From Lactarius indigo (lineage: Eukaryota > Basidiomycota > Agaricomycetes > Russulales > Russulaceae), in the NCBI GenBank assembly GCA_025766275.1, contig JAFKAC010000027.1:124001-188000 (forward strand): DNA of 64,000 nucleotides, given 5' to 3'. The notes beneath the pieces are model-generated. The model made no database searches and was not told the DNA's origin. It was given only the letters and a program-made list of their open reading frames with translations. The position numbers and the translations under genes were made by a program. Numbering within the stretch: the stretch's first letter is position 1; each line of letters opens with the position of its first letter. Below are positions 33,501 through 45,037 of the stretch, in pieces.

Positions 33501-35275
33501 CTATTCCCCAAGTGTCGCTAAGGCTAGACCAATTCAAGCAGGCACGACAACGTGCCTTCTCCTGTATGCTCCGGGCGCAAAAGTCATGGGTCAAGCACAA
33601 AGATACGCCCAAGTTCAAAGAAGGAGACCTCGTGTGGTTAGAAGGACGCCACTTACGCACACATCAGCCAACCGCAAAACTGGCGGCCAAACGACACGGA
33701 CCGTTTAAGGTCATCCAGGTGATGTCCCCTGTCAATTATCGTCTAGAACTTCCCACGCAGTGGAGCATCCACGACGTCTTCCATATAGACCTTCTCACGC
33801 CTTATCGCGAGACACCCACGCACGGACCAAACTATCAGCGCCCACCACCTGATTTGGTCGATAACGAAGAAGAATACGAGGTCGAGAAGATTCTGGACTC
33901 TCGGCGATTCGGCAGAAGACGACGGCTACAATACCTTGTGAAATGGAAGGGATATCCAGACTCTGACAACCAATGGATAGATAAGGATGACGTATTTGCC
34001 GACGAAGCCGTTCGGGAATTCAAACATTCCAACCCCGATAGAGAAGCACATATAAGGGTGACCTCTTGTCGTGATAAGTCCCCATCTCACATTCACTCCA
34101 TGCCTTCTACTCGACACAATGAACAGCTCGCACTCCTCTCTACCCTCGTCAACGATTCCTCAGTCACGCTCGTCAACCCCGACTCCACCAACGACACCAC
34201 AGCCACTAGAACTACAAGAGGAAGCCGTCCCTCCGTGCAGCATGAGGAAGACGGCCCTATCACTGGTGAAGAATTGCACCAGACACTGCAACGATTCCCT
34301 CTGCCCATACAGGGAACTCTCGACGACGATCCAGCAGCAACTCAACCAGCACCTCCGCTGCCAATGTATGCCCTCACAAACCCCGACACCGGTGAGCCCG
34401 ACGTCCTCCTCACGGAAGACGAACTCTTTCGGCTTCAAGCAGCTGTCCCGCGCGGTGAAACCGCCCGACGCCATGAAGAAGTACGAACAAGAATGGAAGG
34501 AGACGGCGGCGCGGTGGCAGCGGGAGCAACTGCATATCGCCGCCTGCCGGCGCCGGATGATGAAAGAACGGAAGGAGTATTGGACGACGATGAGGATGAA
34601 GACGAGCTTAGAGACCACTACCCCATCAGGCACGCATTCCTTAATCATGAATTCTACGCTGAAGATCCAGCCGCCACTCCCTACCTCGTCGACGCAGCGG
34701 GGGGGCCTCTACACCGAGGACGAGTCGCCGTGGCACAAGCGGCTCGTTATACACCAATGGGGGAACGAGACCCAGCAACCAGGGTCGTCGTCCCTGAGGG
34801 GTTCCGGGTCAATCGAGGACCCGATTACATTCCGTTCCCGATCAAGCTCCCCAACGGACCGACGGTACAAGCCTCCCACGTGCAGGTTATCCGAGGAGGA
34901 GACCCCTTCGTACTCGGATTAGCTCCGGGGTCTGGATTCCTCTACGGTAAACCCCTCTATGCGACTCCTCACCTCCCAAAGAACAACCGCGCATTCATCC
35001 CACACGAGGAGTATTTCATACTCCGCGATCGACACCCCACCGATCTGCTGCTTATGCGCATTGGGGACGTCACCCTCACGCAAGAATTGCGGCGGTTCCG
35101 GCAGTTCGCGTTCGCCGAGGACCAACTGGAGAAGAGAATTCGGCAGCTGCAATTGGAGAGGCAGCTTGTGGCTGACGACAAGAAGGACAGTCTCTATCGC
35201 CTCGAACGTGCTAACATATTAGCACGGATGGAAGATGAGGCGGAGAGAATGAGGCAAGAGTCGGTGGCGGATTAG
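30475..35275 (+). pseudogene. pol: Pol polyprotein of element B, broken by an 8-nt net deletion in integrase
   Basis: Reached by a -1 shift at 30487-30493. Domains: aspartic protease (ALVDSGATHC), reverse transcriptase (YMDD in VIRVYMDDIGIAT), RNase H (FELEVDASGF, then HIKGTSNGRADALSRR), integrase zinc finger (YGHPGIKRTL, then CAEC) and core (AVDF, SDRDPRF, then DGQSERTNQ). In the core the frame changes between 33271 and 33280: 8 nt are missing relative to family A between the Ile of ILGI and the STAYHP motif, so translation stops at 33358. The rest, in the other frame from 33275, encodes integrase Glu, the C-terminal part, a chromodomain (YEVEKILDSRRFGRRR, LVKWKGYPDSDNQWI) and the post-chromodomain domain, ending at 35273. 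Confidence 0.9.
30487..30527 (+). promoter_or_regulatory. -1 ribosomal frameshift signal, element B
   Basis: Heptamer G-GGT-TTT in the Gag frame (30487-30493), a 6-nt spacer, then a stem starting at 30500: GCCT, mismatched GA, ACCCA, loop TCGGCC, TGGGT, GA, GGGC. Pol has no ATG here, so a shift rather than re-initiation is required. Confidence 0.8.
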
Positions 35276-35307
35276 TGAGGTGGGCCTCACTCCTGAAAAG
35301 GGGGTGA

Positions 35308-35815
35308 TGTTACGGTACGGACTGGATGACTCATTATACACGACTCATGACCGGTTATGACTACGGTCCGGCATTAGCATTAGTCATGGACTCTTACATC
35401 GTATCAGTCAGCATAGTAGGTTGCACGTGATTGTGACTCATGTATGACTCATTCCTAGGATAGCTGTACTAGGGTTCGAGCTAGTTACGCTACTGGTTAC
35501 CCATTGTTCTAGCGGCGCTTTAAAGCCCGCGCGTATCTGTATAAGTAGTCGACTCGAAAGACCAAGAGTCCCCATCTTGGTCTTCTTCAATCCACCATTT
35601 GACTCGTCTCCTGCCTGCCTTAGTCTCTGACTAAGTGTACTTCCGCTCCTATCCATCGAGGGATAGCATTTCTACATCTTACGCTGCAGCGTGTGCCGGA
35701 GAGCCCCTGTTCAGCTTGCGTTGGGTTGACACGTGATCCCCATTCGCTTGACTTTCGCTAAGTCGATTACGCCGTCTTCGTGTCCAAGTCGGACTAACGC
35801 CGGTGGAGCGTAACA
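35308..35815 (+). repeat. 3' LTR of element B
   Basis: 508 bp, one visible difference from the 5' LTR. Preceded by the purine tract GAAAAGGGGGTGA. Confidence 0.93.
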
Positions 35816-35820
35816 GAGGG

Positions 35821-38800
35821 GGTGGCTGACCGGGTAGTAATCTCCGTCGTCATGGTCAGCTTGGTCCGGCATCGCTGCCTGCGCTGCCGCAACTCGCTCA
35901 ATTTCTCCTGCGCCAACCTCAACTGTTCTCTGGCCCATTCCTGAGCCGTCCTCCGCCAGACCTCCTCTGCCTCCGTCTCCTCCCGGTCCTTCGTTAGATC
36001 GATCGGCCGGGAAAACTCCCCTAGTACCGATAAGAGCGTCGTCTGGGGGGATGATCGCGATGGGTTCGCGAGCCCCGCTGTCGTCTCGGAAGATGTGAGC
36101 GACGGCATGCTGCTCGTCGCTGGGCTGGCGCGTGGGGTCTGGGAACCTCTGTAGGATGCCAGCCCATTCTTGAGCGGTGATATGCCCCGTTCGCATGTCT
36201 GCAGGTGTGTACGGAGTGAGCTGGACCGCTGGAACCACGGTTTCTTCGTCGTCTTGGATGATGGCGGCGGCGTCTTGCGCGACTTGGTCGAGGAGGATCG
36301 CCGTGGTGACATGTCTGAGAGGAGAAGTGGGCATAGACGTAGAAGTGAATCGAAGATGGGAGTGATACTCTCCCTGACCGTCCATCGTCTCGCTTTTAAG
36401 TCCTCGTGCGGCTGTTCGGGCCGCTTGATACGCCTCTATTGCTTCCGGGGCAAAAACATCATCCTTATCGACCCACTGATTTTCCGAGTCAGGGTACCCC
36501 TTCCATTTGATGAGATACTGCAGCTTCTTGCGGCGGCCGAAATGGCGCGAGTCTAGAATGGCCTCGACCTCGTATTCTTCTTCCCCGTCCACAAGATCCG
36601 GTGGTGGTCGAGGGAAATTTTCACCATGCATGGCCGTGCTTTTGTACGGCGTGAGAAGATCTATGTGAAACACCGGGTGGATGCTCCACTGCGTGGGAAG
36701 TTCAAGGCGGTAATTGTACGGGGACATCACCTGGACTATCTTAAAGGGGCCGTGGCGTCGCGCCGCAAGTTTGGCCGTGGGTTGGTTGGTTCGAAGATGT
36801 CTTCCTTCTAGCCACACTTGATCACCTATTTGATATTTCGGGGTATCTCGGTGTTTCACCCAGCTATCCTGGGCCTTTTTGATAAGGGTCTGGGCCAGCT
36901 GTCGCGCCTCCTTGAGCTGTGTGAGTCTGGAGATAACGTGTGGAATAGGGGATGGCTTATCCGTCCAATCCGCTGTCGGATTGTAGCCCATAAGCAGCAT
37001 AAAGGGGGATTGCTTTGTATGCTCATGGGGCCAATTGTTATGAGCGAATTCTGCTACGGGAAGATATGCCGCCCAGTTATCTTGGCGCTCATTGGCCCAG
37101 AACCGCAGATACTGTTCCAGCCACTGATTGGTTCGCTCCGATTGTCCGTCCGTTCTTGGGTGATACGCCGTGGACACGTTCTGTTTGATGCCCAAGATCC
37201 GACAAACCTCTTTGGTGAACTTTGATGTGAATCGGGGGTCGCGATCACTGATGATTTTACGCGGTAGTCCAAACCGTTTGAACACGTGAAGGACGTACAG
37301 GGTGGCCGTTTCCTCCGCCGTAATCTCCTCATTGCACGGAATGAATATCGACGCCTTGCTGCAATCGTGGTCTGTTACTGTGAGAATGCTATCGTAGGAT
37401 TGGGACGTGGGTAGTTTAGTAATAAAGTCCAACGCGATGGTGTGAAAGGGGGGAGCGTCCGTTATTGCAGTAATGGGGTGTAACGGCGCGTGCGTTGGTC
37501 TTGTGTTGACTTTATTTCGTTGGCAGTCGGCGCATCCTGTAACGTATTCATACACGTCTCGGCGAAGCTTCGGCCACCAATAGTGTCGTTCTACTATCCG
37601 TTGGGTCCTACTAATACCTGGATGTCCATGGATAGGGGGGTCATGGTGGTCGCCTATTATCGCCCTGTATGCAGACATGGGTCCGGTGATTACCAGTCGT
37701 CCGTCCTTATACCATTCTCCGTCTATCTTCTTTAGTTGGTGTGCGTCGACCCACGCCTGAACGATCTCTGGGTCTTGTCGTCGTCTCGGCGTTTGCAGCA
37801 GCGGGTGTATTTCCAAGATGCGGGCGGTATTAGCGGCTCTTACGAATACTTCGGGGGGTAGGACTACCACACCTTCGTTGTCTCCTTCTCCCTGGTCGTA
37901 ATCTGGTCGCCTGGATAAGGCATCTGCCCTGCCGTTGTTCTTCCCCTTGATGTGATGGATCTCGAAATCGTACTCCATCAGTTCAAGCACTTCTCGGGCG
38001 ACTCGTCGGCTGATCTTCTGCGGGGTCTTCCAATATTGTAGGTTAAGGTGGTCCGAGAATATTTTGATTTTGTGCGGGGATCCTGCCAGTAGGGGTCTCC
38101 AGTGTCTGAGAGCCTTGACGATGGCGAGGAGTTCCAGGTCGTAGATGTCGTAATTACGCTCGGCTTCATTTAACGTAGCCGAGTAATATCCTATCGGGTG
38201 CTTGCGACCATCACTTTTCTTTTGCAGGAGTACAGCACCTACCGCGAATCCCGACGCGTCGACCTCCAATTCGAATTGATCATGCAGATTGGGGTGGGCC
38301 AACACCGGTTCTTCGGTGACAAGGCGCTTGAGGGTTTTGAATGCGCGGTCCTCGTCTTCCGTCCACTTCCATTCTGCGTCTTTCCGCGTGAGTCGGTTTA
38401 AGGGTCGTGCATGGGTAGCGAAACCGCGGATGAAAAGTCGGTAAAAGTTACAGAAACCCAAGAAAGATCGTACGTCCCTTACTTTAGTCGGAGTTGGCCA
38501 GTCCTTGATCCCGCGAACTTTTACCGGGTCCATGCGTGTTACCCCCCTCTCAAGGATTACCCCCAGGTAATCCATCCGCGGTTGGTGGAAGAGGCACTTC
38601 TCAAGTTTGAAGTAAAGGTCATGGTCCTGGGCGACGCGGAGGACGTCAGTTACGGCGGCGATGTGGTCAGCTAATGTGGAGCCTTCTCGTGTGGCGATGC
38701 CAATATCGTCCATGTAGACTCGAATGACTGTCCCCCGAGTTTCGTGTTTTGCAATGGTGTCACGGTAGATATGGTTCATCATGGTTTGAAAGGTGGCCGG

Positions 38801-39928
38801 CGAGTTCGTAAGACCGAAGAACATGACCGTTGGTTCGAAGAGGCCAAATTTGGTTTTGAAAGCCGCCTTCTCTTGATCTCCGTCTCGTATGCGGACGTTG
38901 TTATACCCCCAGCGAATATCAAGCTTAGTGTAGATGTGGGCATTGCTGAGGTCGTAAATGAGGTCCTGAATCAAGGGGAGCGGGTACTGGTTGCGTATGG
39001 TATGTGAGTTGATAACCCGGTAATCCTGCACCGGGCGTAGTTTTCCGTCTTTCTTTTTAACAAAAAAGAATGATGACGCGTACGGGGAGATAGAAGGTCG
39101 CAGGTATCCCTGCTGGAGCTTTTCGTCTAGGAACTCCTTGAGCTTTCCCTCCTCTTCTTGCGTTAGTGGGTATATCTTGCAGTCGATTGCGGAGGGGGTA
39201 CCCGGCTTGAAATCAATGGCGTGGTCCCAGGGTCTAGCTGGGGGGAATCGTTGGGATGCTTCCTCGCTGAAGAGCCTTTCAAAGGCTTTGTATACTGCCG
39301 GCAGCTCGACTGGGTCTTCCTCTACCTTTGCACGGATTGCTAGCTCCGTCGACGTAGTTGCTCGCAAGTACGTGTCTTCTTCATCCATATCAAGGATGAT
39401 TGCTTCCTTTTCTTCGTTAGTGAGCGCGGTTGCAATGACAGTGTGACGACTCGGACTGTCCTGCGTACTAATCACGACCGGCATGATTTCCTCGTGTATT
39501 ACGGCGTCTCGCCAATTGATGGTTGGTTCGTAGGTTGCCAGCCAGGGGTATCCTAGAACGACATCCTCACCACCAAGGTCGGTTATGAGGAAGCGCATGG
39601 TTCTGTGATATCCCTTAGCGTATACGTCTAGATCGGTAAAGTGGGTAATAGACCCAGCTTTGTTTTCTGTGTTGTCTATATTCCATATTTTACGAGGTTG
39701 CGGTAGAAGTTGAAGTCCTATACCCATCCTTTTGATGAAGTTTGGGTGTATAAAGTTGTCGGTCGCTCCCGAGTCAACTAATGCTTTGATGTCGGCCATT
39801 CGGTAATTCGTGCGAATCGAGACTGGAATTCGAAGGGAGCGAAAGCGCGTCATGATTACAGAATTACAATTTAAAGCCCTCACCCAGGCCGATGGGTTCA
39901 GGCGCTCCGAAAACCCTCTTTCCCCCAT
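35821..39928 (-). CDS. pol: Pol of A1, main part
   Basis: From MGERGFSERLNPSAW, reached by -1 shift from Gag. Contains protease (LVDSGATDNF), RT with YMDD, RNase H, integrase with zinc finger and D-D-35-E residues, and chromodomain, all open. Reading on past the B insertion joins the C-terminal part at 28009. Residue differences from A2 are few and scattered. The open frame that runs through 35711 is an artefact of reading into B's LTR. Confidence 0.92.
39876..39916 (-). promoter_or_regulatory. -1 ribosomal frameshift signal, A1
   Basis: Minus-strand heptamer GGGTTTT at 39916-39910, 6-nt spacer, hairpin 39903-39876, same as in A2. Confidence 0.8.
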
Positions 39929-41886
39929 AAGTCCTGCAATATCAGATCTTTCACTTCGTCAGGGGCGTTGGCCACTCCTGTGAGCCACTCCTTGGCCCGC
40001 TCCTCGGCCGTTTTGTTGGTCGACGCTGCTTGTATTTGGGCGGGCGGTATTTCTTGTGAATAGTAGTCGGTTTCTGTCATTCGGACAGTAGACGGTCCGG
40101 GCTCCTGTTGTCGCCATTGTCGCGGCTGTCGCGGATGGGGGCAATTTCGTGAGAGGTGGCCTGGTGCGTTACAATTATAGCACAGGACTGTCCTTAGGTC
40201 TCTTCGCTGTCCTCCCCTTCCGCGTCCTCTGACTCCTGGGCCTCCTCTTGGTGGGAATGGAGGCTGATTGGTGTAGGGCGGTTTTCCGTAATCGATTTCT
40301 TCTGATCCGGCCAATCTTGCCCTTGTTCGATCGGCAGACGTGTCCATCGCCCAAGGATTGGCGAGGTTTTGTGGGATGCTCCAATTGGCGTTGGCCGTTT
40401 TCTTCGGCTTGTTGTCCTTATACTCATCCACCCTGGCTCTGATGTGGATGTAATTGCGTTGTCGGCGAAGCGTTGCTCGCTTCCATTCGTCGAAGGTCTC
40501 CGGCTCGTCTAGGTCGTAGGTCTTCTCGTATAGTTTCTTGGGTAACCCCTTTGTAAAGAGGTCGATTGTCTGTGGGTCGTTGAGACGATAGCCTGCTTTT
40601 CTGGCCGCTTCTTCGAATTCGTTGACGTATTTGTCGATGTCCCCATCGACCATTTTGAGGCCTTTCCTCAGCAGGGCTTGAGCCTGTTCTCGCTCAAGTG
40701 TGTTGACGAACCTTTGGTTGAACCCTTCTGCTACTGCATTCCACAATTCCCGCGTATGTTGATCTATGCCCCGTTGTATTTGTCGGTTGAGCCACTTGAG
40801 ATATGAGAGCACCCATTCGCTGACGGACACCCCCTTGATATAGGAGAGGAAGAGCAGGCATCGTCGGTAGTCGTTGCGCATGACAGAGGTGTCGAGGTTC
40901 ATCCCCCAATACACGTGCCATTGCGTGAGGAAGGAATCTACTTTAGTGCGGTCTCCGTCAAAAATGGTGGGAGGTTCACCAGTTAGTTTCTCATGCCCGT
41001 GTCCTCCTCCTCCTGCGCCTCCACCGCCGCCTCCACCCGCTCCTGGGGGTCCCCCTTCCGGCGGATTGTTCGGGAGGTCAGGCGGATTTCCTCCTGCTCC
41101 TGGTCGTCGGGGGAAATCGCCCCCGGGTGGTCCTCCCCATCCCGGTGGGGGGTCTAGTGGCATTCCTCGTCTCCCTCCATCCCCCGATGGGGGGTCTCCT
41201 TGGTCAGGTCCGATGGCGCGAAAGATTGCCGCGTCGTCTGCGGTCATTCGATGTCCTGTTTCGGGGTTGATAGGCATGAGGTGCCGCTGGGACTCCTGCC
41301 TAATTGCTTCGGCTGCTTCTCGTGCTGCTTGCTCCCTGACGGTCATGATTTCTTCTGCCGTCATAGTTGTTGTTGCCATTTCTGCTGCGGGTGATCGTAC
41401 GTGGATCACTTCTGGCGGCTCTGAGATATGTAGAGACTCAGCTTGCTGGATGGTATACTGCTCGATGGGTCCGACGCTTGCCGGATGGTTCTCTTCACTC
41501 TGCTCTTCTTCTTCGGTTTCTTCGCTCACTGCTTCCCCAGTTGAGTGTTCTCGTATTTGGCCGTCGATGGGCCCCCAGTCGGCTCGTGAGTTGAGTTCGC
41601 GTGCGTCGATATCGCACTGATATTGTCTTCCTGCTGGTCTGACAACGTCCCAGCGGTGATCTATGGGGTTCCACGTAATTTCTACCCAACACAGGTGGTC
41701 GAAATTGAACTCAACAGGTCTGAACCGTGTAGGCCCGTTGAATTCCACGAAATATCCGGTTTCGTCCCCTCGTTCTCTCCAACGAGCTGCTCCTAAGAAC
41801 CTGGTTGGTACGTTGCGATCTCCTCTTCGTTCTAAATGATAGGGACGGAAGTTCGTCCACTGATCGCGCGTATTGACAGTCGCCAC
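39898..41886 (-). CDS. gag: Gag polyprotein of A1 (non-AUG start proposed)
   Basis: 662 codons from GTG at 41886, nearly identical to the A2 Gag. Same conserved N-terminal domain, acidic linker, first ATG in frame at the MATTTMTAEE position, Gly/Pro-rich stretch, capsid and one CCHC knuckle (CYNCNAPGHLSRNC). No interruption. Confidence 0.9.
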   Translation of the reverse strand: MATVNTRDQWTNFRPYHLERRGDRNVPTRFLGAARWRERGDETGYFVEFNGPTRFRPVEFNFDHLCWVEITWNPIDHRWDVVRPAGRQYQCDIDARELNSRADWGPIDGQIREHSTGEAVSEETEEEEQSEENHPASVGPIEQYTIQQAESLHISEPPEVIHVRSPAAEMATTTMTAEEIMTVREQAAREAAEAIRQESQRHLMPINPETGHRMTADDAAIFRAIGPDQGDPPSGDGGRRGMPLDPPPGWGGPPGGDFPRRPGAGGNPPDLPNNPPEGGPPGAGGGGGGGAGGGGHGHEKLTGEPPTIFDGDRTKVDSFLTQWHVYWGMNLDTSVMRNDYRRCLLFLSYIKGVSVSEWVLSYLKWLNRQIQRGIDQHTRELWNAVAEGFNQRFVNTLEREQAQALLRKGLKMVDGDIDKYVNEFEEAARKAGYRLNDPQTIDLFTKGLPKKLYEKTYDLDEPETFDEWKRATLRRQRNYIHIRARVDEYKDNKPKKTANANWSIPQNLANPWAMDTSADRTRARLAGSEEIDYGKPPYTNQPPFPPRGGPGVRGRGRGGQRRDLRTVLCYNCNAPGHLSRNCPHPRQPRQWRQQEPGPSTVRMTETDYYSQEIPPAQIQAASTNKTAEERAKEWLTGVANAPDEVKDLILQDLWGKEGFRSA

Positions 41887-41905
41887 AATGGGATCTTGGT
41901 CTTAA

Positions 41906-42364
41906 TGTAACGCCGTCACAGCGTTAGCTCGACTTGAGCTCGAATAAAGGTGGCGATTACTCAGCTAATCACGCGCAAGGCGTATGGCACGAAGGCAACC
42001 CCTTAGATGTACGCAGACACTAGGGTAGAAACGTAAAGGCGCGTCGAAAGATGGTAAGAGACAAGACAGTTCGAAAGGAGACCAAAACAAGTGACGATTG
42101 AAGAAGACCAAGATGGAGTGTCTTGGTCTTCCGCAGCTGGCTTAAATACAAGAAGAGCAGGCTTTGAAGCGCTGCTATGAGTCACAGTAATGTAGCGTCC
42201 AACGTATCGCGTAAATACCGCGATCCTAATACTACTACTACCTGTACTAGGATCGAGTCATCCGTAAACTCCTAACTCCTTCGTAAACCCCGAGTCCGTG
42301 ACTAATCTACCTTACCGCCGTAGCCACAACCGGTACAGTAAGGGTCCGAGATAGAAACGTAACA
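41906..42364 (-). repeat. 5' LTR of A1
   Basis: 459 bp. Ends 2 nt before the primer-binding site (AAGACCAAGAT on the minus strand, 41903-41893). Identical by eye to 26878-27336. Confidence 0.92.
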
Positions 42365-42904
42365 TGCAGGCACTCCGTTTGCTCCGTGTTGTAATTGTCA
42401 GTAGTGCCAAATAAAGTGATAGAATGGCCGTAATGAAGGAGGCTATGGAGTTTGGGGATGTTGAAATTCTCGCATACGCCAACATCAACAAAAATATCTT
42501 TATTTTGATAGAAAGTTGCGAGGGAGTCCTCGAGGCGTTGGAGTGTCTGTGCTGTATGGGATGGAAACTGCGCGAGATAAATGAAGTTGAGGAGTGCGCG
42601 GGTGGCTCTAACCACACGCGACGGCACCTGCCCACCTGGAAGAGAAACGTCAACAATGAGGCCGATCAGAATTCGGCACATCGCTTTGTGCTCTTTCCCT
42701 GAAATGCGCGAGAGACCGGTAATGCCCTTTGGGAAGAGCATGATGTGATGATTTGGTGGTAAGCATCGGCACCGTGTGTCGATCTCCCTTGCACTGAATA
42801 TAACTGAACTGGTGAGCCACAATACGAGGTGCTTCAAGACACCCTGGAGCAACTGGTGAAGCACATCCGGAGTGATCGAAATGTAGATGTTTGCGAGTGG
42901 GAGG
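42365..42904 (-). pseudogene. Plavaka-type transposase, piece 3 of 4
   Basis: Minus strand. Encodes the well-conserved C-terminal catalytic half: LLHQLLQGVLKHLVLW, REIDTRCRCLPPNHHI, GISGKEHKAMCRILIGLIVD, FIYLAQFPSHTAQTLQRL, NKDIFVDVGVCENFNIPKLH and FGTTDNYNTEQTECLH, the last cut by A1. Cut at the other end by a solo LTR. Confidence 0.85.
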
Positions 42905-43412
42905 TGTTACGCTCCACTGGCGTTAGTCTGACTTGGACTCGGAATAGGTGTAATCGACTTAGCGAAAATAAGTGAATGGGGATCACGTGTCAACCCAACA
43001 CAAACTGAACAGGGGCACTGATGGCACACGCTGCAGTAATAAGGTGAAAGAAAGTATCCCTTGGTGGATACGTATGGAAGCACACTTAGTTCGAGACTAA
43101 GGCAGACAAGAGACGAGTCAGGTGGTGGATTGAAGAAGACCAAGATGGGGACTCTTGGTCTTCCCAGTCAACTACTTATACAGATACGCGCGGGCTTTAA
43201 AGCGCCGCTGGAATAGTAAGTACCCAGTAGCGTAACTAGCTCGAACCCTAGTACAGCTATCCTAGGAATGAGTCATACATGAGTCACAATCACATGCGTA
43301 CTACTATGCTGACTGATGCGATGTAAGAGTCCATGACTAATGCTGATACCGGACCGTAGTCATAACCGGTCATGAGTCGTGCGTAATGAGTCATTGAGTC
43401 CATACCGTAACA
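42905..43412 (-). repeat. solo LTR of family B in the Plavaka gene
   Basis: 508 bp, same length and ends as the LTRs of element B but on the minus strand and more diverged. Flanked by GGAGG on both sides (42900-42904, 43413-43417). Left by LTR-LTR recombination of an older full element. Confidence 0.93.
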
Positions 43413-45037
43413 GGAGGTGTTGCCAAAATGGGTGGTATATGGGCTTGAGACCAGCTTCACGACAAGCCGCGTGAAAACCGGACGTGTTTTTGTCTGCCAA
43501 AAGAAAGGTGTCAAATGCATTTGTGAGATCTCGGGCTGGGAATCGAAGGAACTCGCCAAGTCGACCACGAGGAACAGTACATTTGGGACAGCGGCCATTG
43601 TAAGTACATGTCACGAGCGTCTGCTCAGGGTAGTCGCCAACAAAGGCAGCAAAAATAGGATGGCACCGCCGCCAGGCGCCATCACCGCTCATCATCACAA
43701 TGCCATCCTCTCCATACGAATGGATTGGACTTAGTACCTTGTCCATGCACGCGTGAAACAGGTTAGCGAGAGCACGGCGCTGGGCTGCCTTGTTCCCTAT
43801 ACCCTCTAGTCACGTTGACGGAATGTAACCGATCAACATTTGGGCTCCCCTAGATGGTTTTCGGTGGATGTCCTTGGGTATATTGCCAATTGTGAGGTAG
43901 ATCGGATACACGCTCTTCCCGTGGAAGAGCGTAAGTTGTGTCTTGTCAGAGGAAATAATGACGGGAACTACTGTCGCACCGGGTTGAATCGATTAGAGAG
44001 AGGTCTAGAATACCAGTGAGTACCTGCATTCAACAAAGGGCTCAGCCACGCACCTGTACGGACCACCACCAGTCCCCGGTATGCATCTCGCTGTAGACTC
44101 GACATATCCGCTCAGCGTCAGCATAGTGTTGCTCTGGAGCGAATACAAGATCTCGTGTGAACTCAGGCTTCCCGAAGAGTGCTTGGATACAAAGTATGAT
44201 ATCGCGATGGTGAAATTGTAGGTGTTCCCCCCCTACTTCAAGGACGTCGCTCTTGAAGGGGGGAGGGCCCGGCAACTTGTCGATGATGCTGTTCGGCTCA
44301 TTGCTGGTGCTGTACGACAAACTGAGCCTTTCGACGACCTTAGGACACTCAGTTGTGCGATAGAAAATCGTATGATGAGATCCGTACCTCAGGAATCGCG
44401 AGTAATTCTGTTACTGCTGAAGACGATGGCCCACACATCTTGGCCCAACACACGACCTCCCAATCGCACTGAGATCGAAATGGTGCCCACGCTGTGTCTC
44501 CAAGCACATTGCGCATCACCTCATACGCGGACAACCCTTGATTGACACTAGGAACTGGTGCGCCTGGAGATCCGTGAGGAAACCGATCGATAATCAACAC
44601 ACCTGGATGGGATGACTCTGTTCCAGTCACGACGTAACCTTCTGGGGGCGGTGCTGACGACAGGGTCGCATCAGGAGGTTCCGGATTTGAACTGGCCAAA
44701 GATGAGAAGTTGACGTCCCTAGCTAAAATGTCGAACGCGTTAGTATCCTCTGTGTCAGCCAAATCCTCTGCCACAATTTTGTCACCATCTAGCATGTTTG
44801 TATTAGTACGACTCGTGGCAAAGTGGAGACTTACCTTCATCTGGTGTCACGGCACTAGAAGCCTCATGTGTTGCCAAGGCATTCTCGTCAGCCGAAAGAG
44901 CTTCGGGTTCTGAATGGTATCCACTACCAAGTCTTGAACTAGTGGAGTCGCACGGCCTTGAAACATGGTTTGGCACCACTGAAGACACGGCTTGAGGGTC
45001 CAATCAAGATGCCATCCGTTGATGCTCTGATTGTTCC
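43413..45037 (-). pseudogene. Plavaka-type transposase, piece 2 of 4
   Basis: Minus strand, with introns or frame changes. In order: DPQAVSSVVPNHVSRPCD after an in-frame TGA near 45007, then VLIIDRFPHGSPGAPVP, AWAPFRSQCDWEVVCWAK, EPNSIIDKLPGPPPFKSD, EVGGEHLQFHHRDIIL, NEMHTGDWWWSVQ-like YSEMHTGDWWWS, a stretch matching VVPVIISSDKTQLTLF and IYLTIGNIPKDIHRKP, then MMSGDGAWRRCHPIFAAFVG and CPKCTVPRGRLGEF. These are diagnostic Plavaka blocks including the conserved DDE-region segments. The in-frame TGA and the insertions mark it as dead. Confidence 0.85.

Larger units (their letters stand above)
28010..35815 (+). mobile_element. Ty3/gypsy chromovirus B, full length, nested in A1
   Basis: Plus-strand element of 7806 bp with 508-bp LTRs (28010-28517 and 35308-35815), TGTTA...GTAACA, flanked by the 5-bp duplication GAGGG (28005-28009, 35816-35820). 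The LTRs differ at one visible site (T at 28015, C at 35313, a CpG/TpG change), so insertion was recent. Purine tract GAAAAGGGGGTGA (35295-35307). It sits head-on to its host A1. Gag is open, Pol is broken by an 8-nt net deletion in integrase, so this copy cannot make its own full Pol. Confidence 0.95.
26878..42364 (-). mobile_element. Ty3/gypsy chromovirus A1 (family A), full length, split by element B
   Basis: Minus-strand element with 459-bp LTRs at both ends (26878-27336 and 41906-42364) and a 5-bp target duplication TGCAG (26873-26877, 42365-42369) inside the Plavaka gene. Removing element B (7806 bp) and one copy of its 5-bp TSD leaves exactly 7676 bp, the same length as copy A2. The two LTRs look identical by eye and share variants that A2 lacks, so A1 is an independent recent insertion. 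Order on the minus strand: LTR, PBS (41903-41893), gag, pol (protease, RT, RNase H, integrase, chromodomain, C-terminal domain), purine tract, LTR. Confidence 0.95.
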
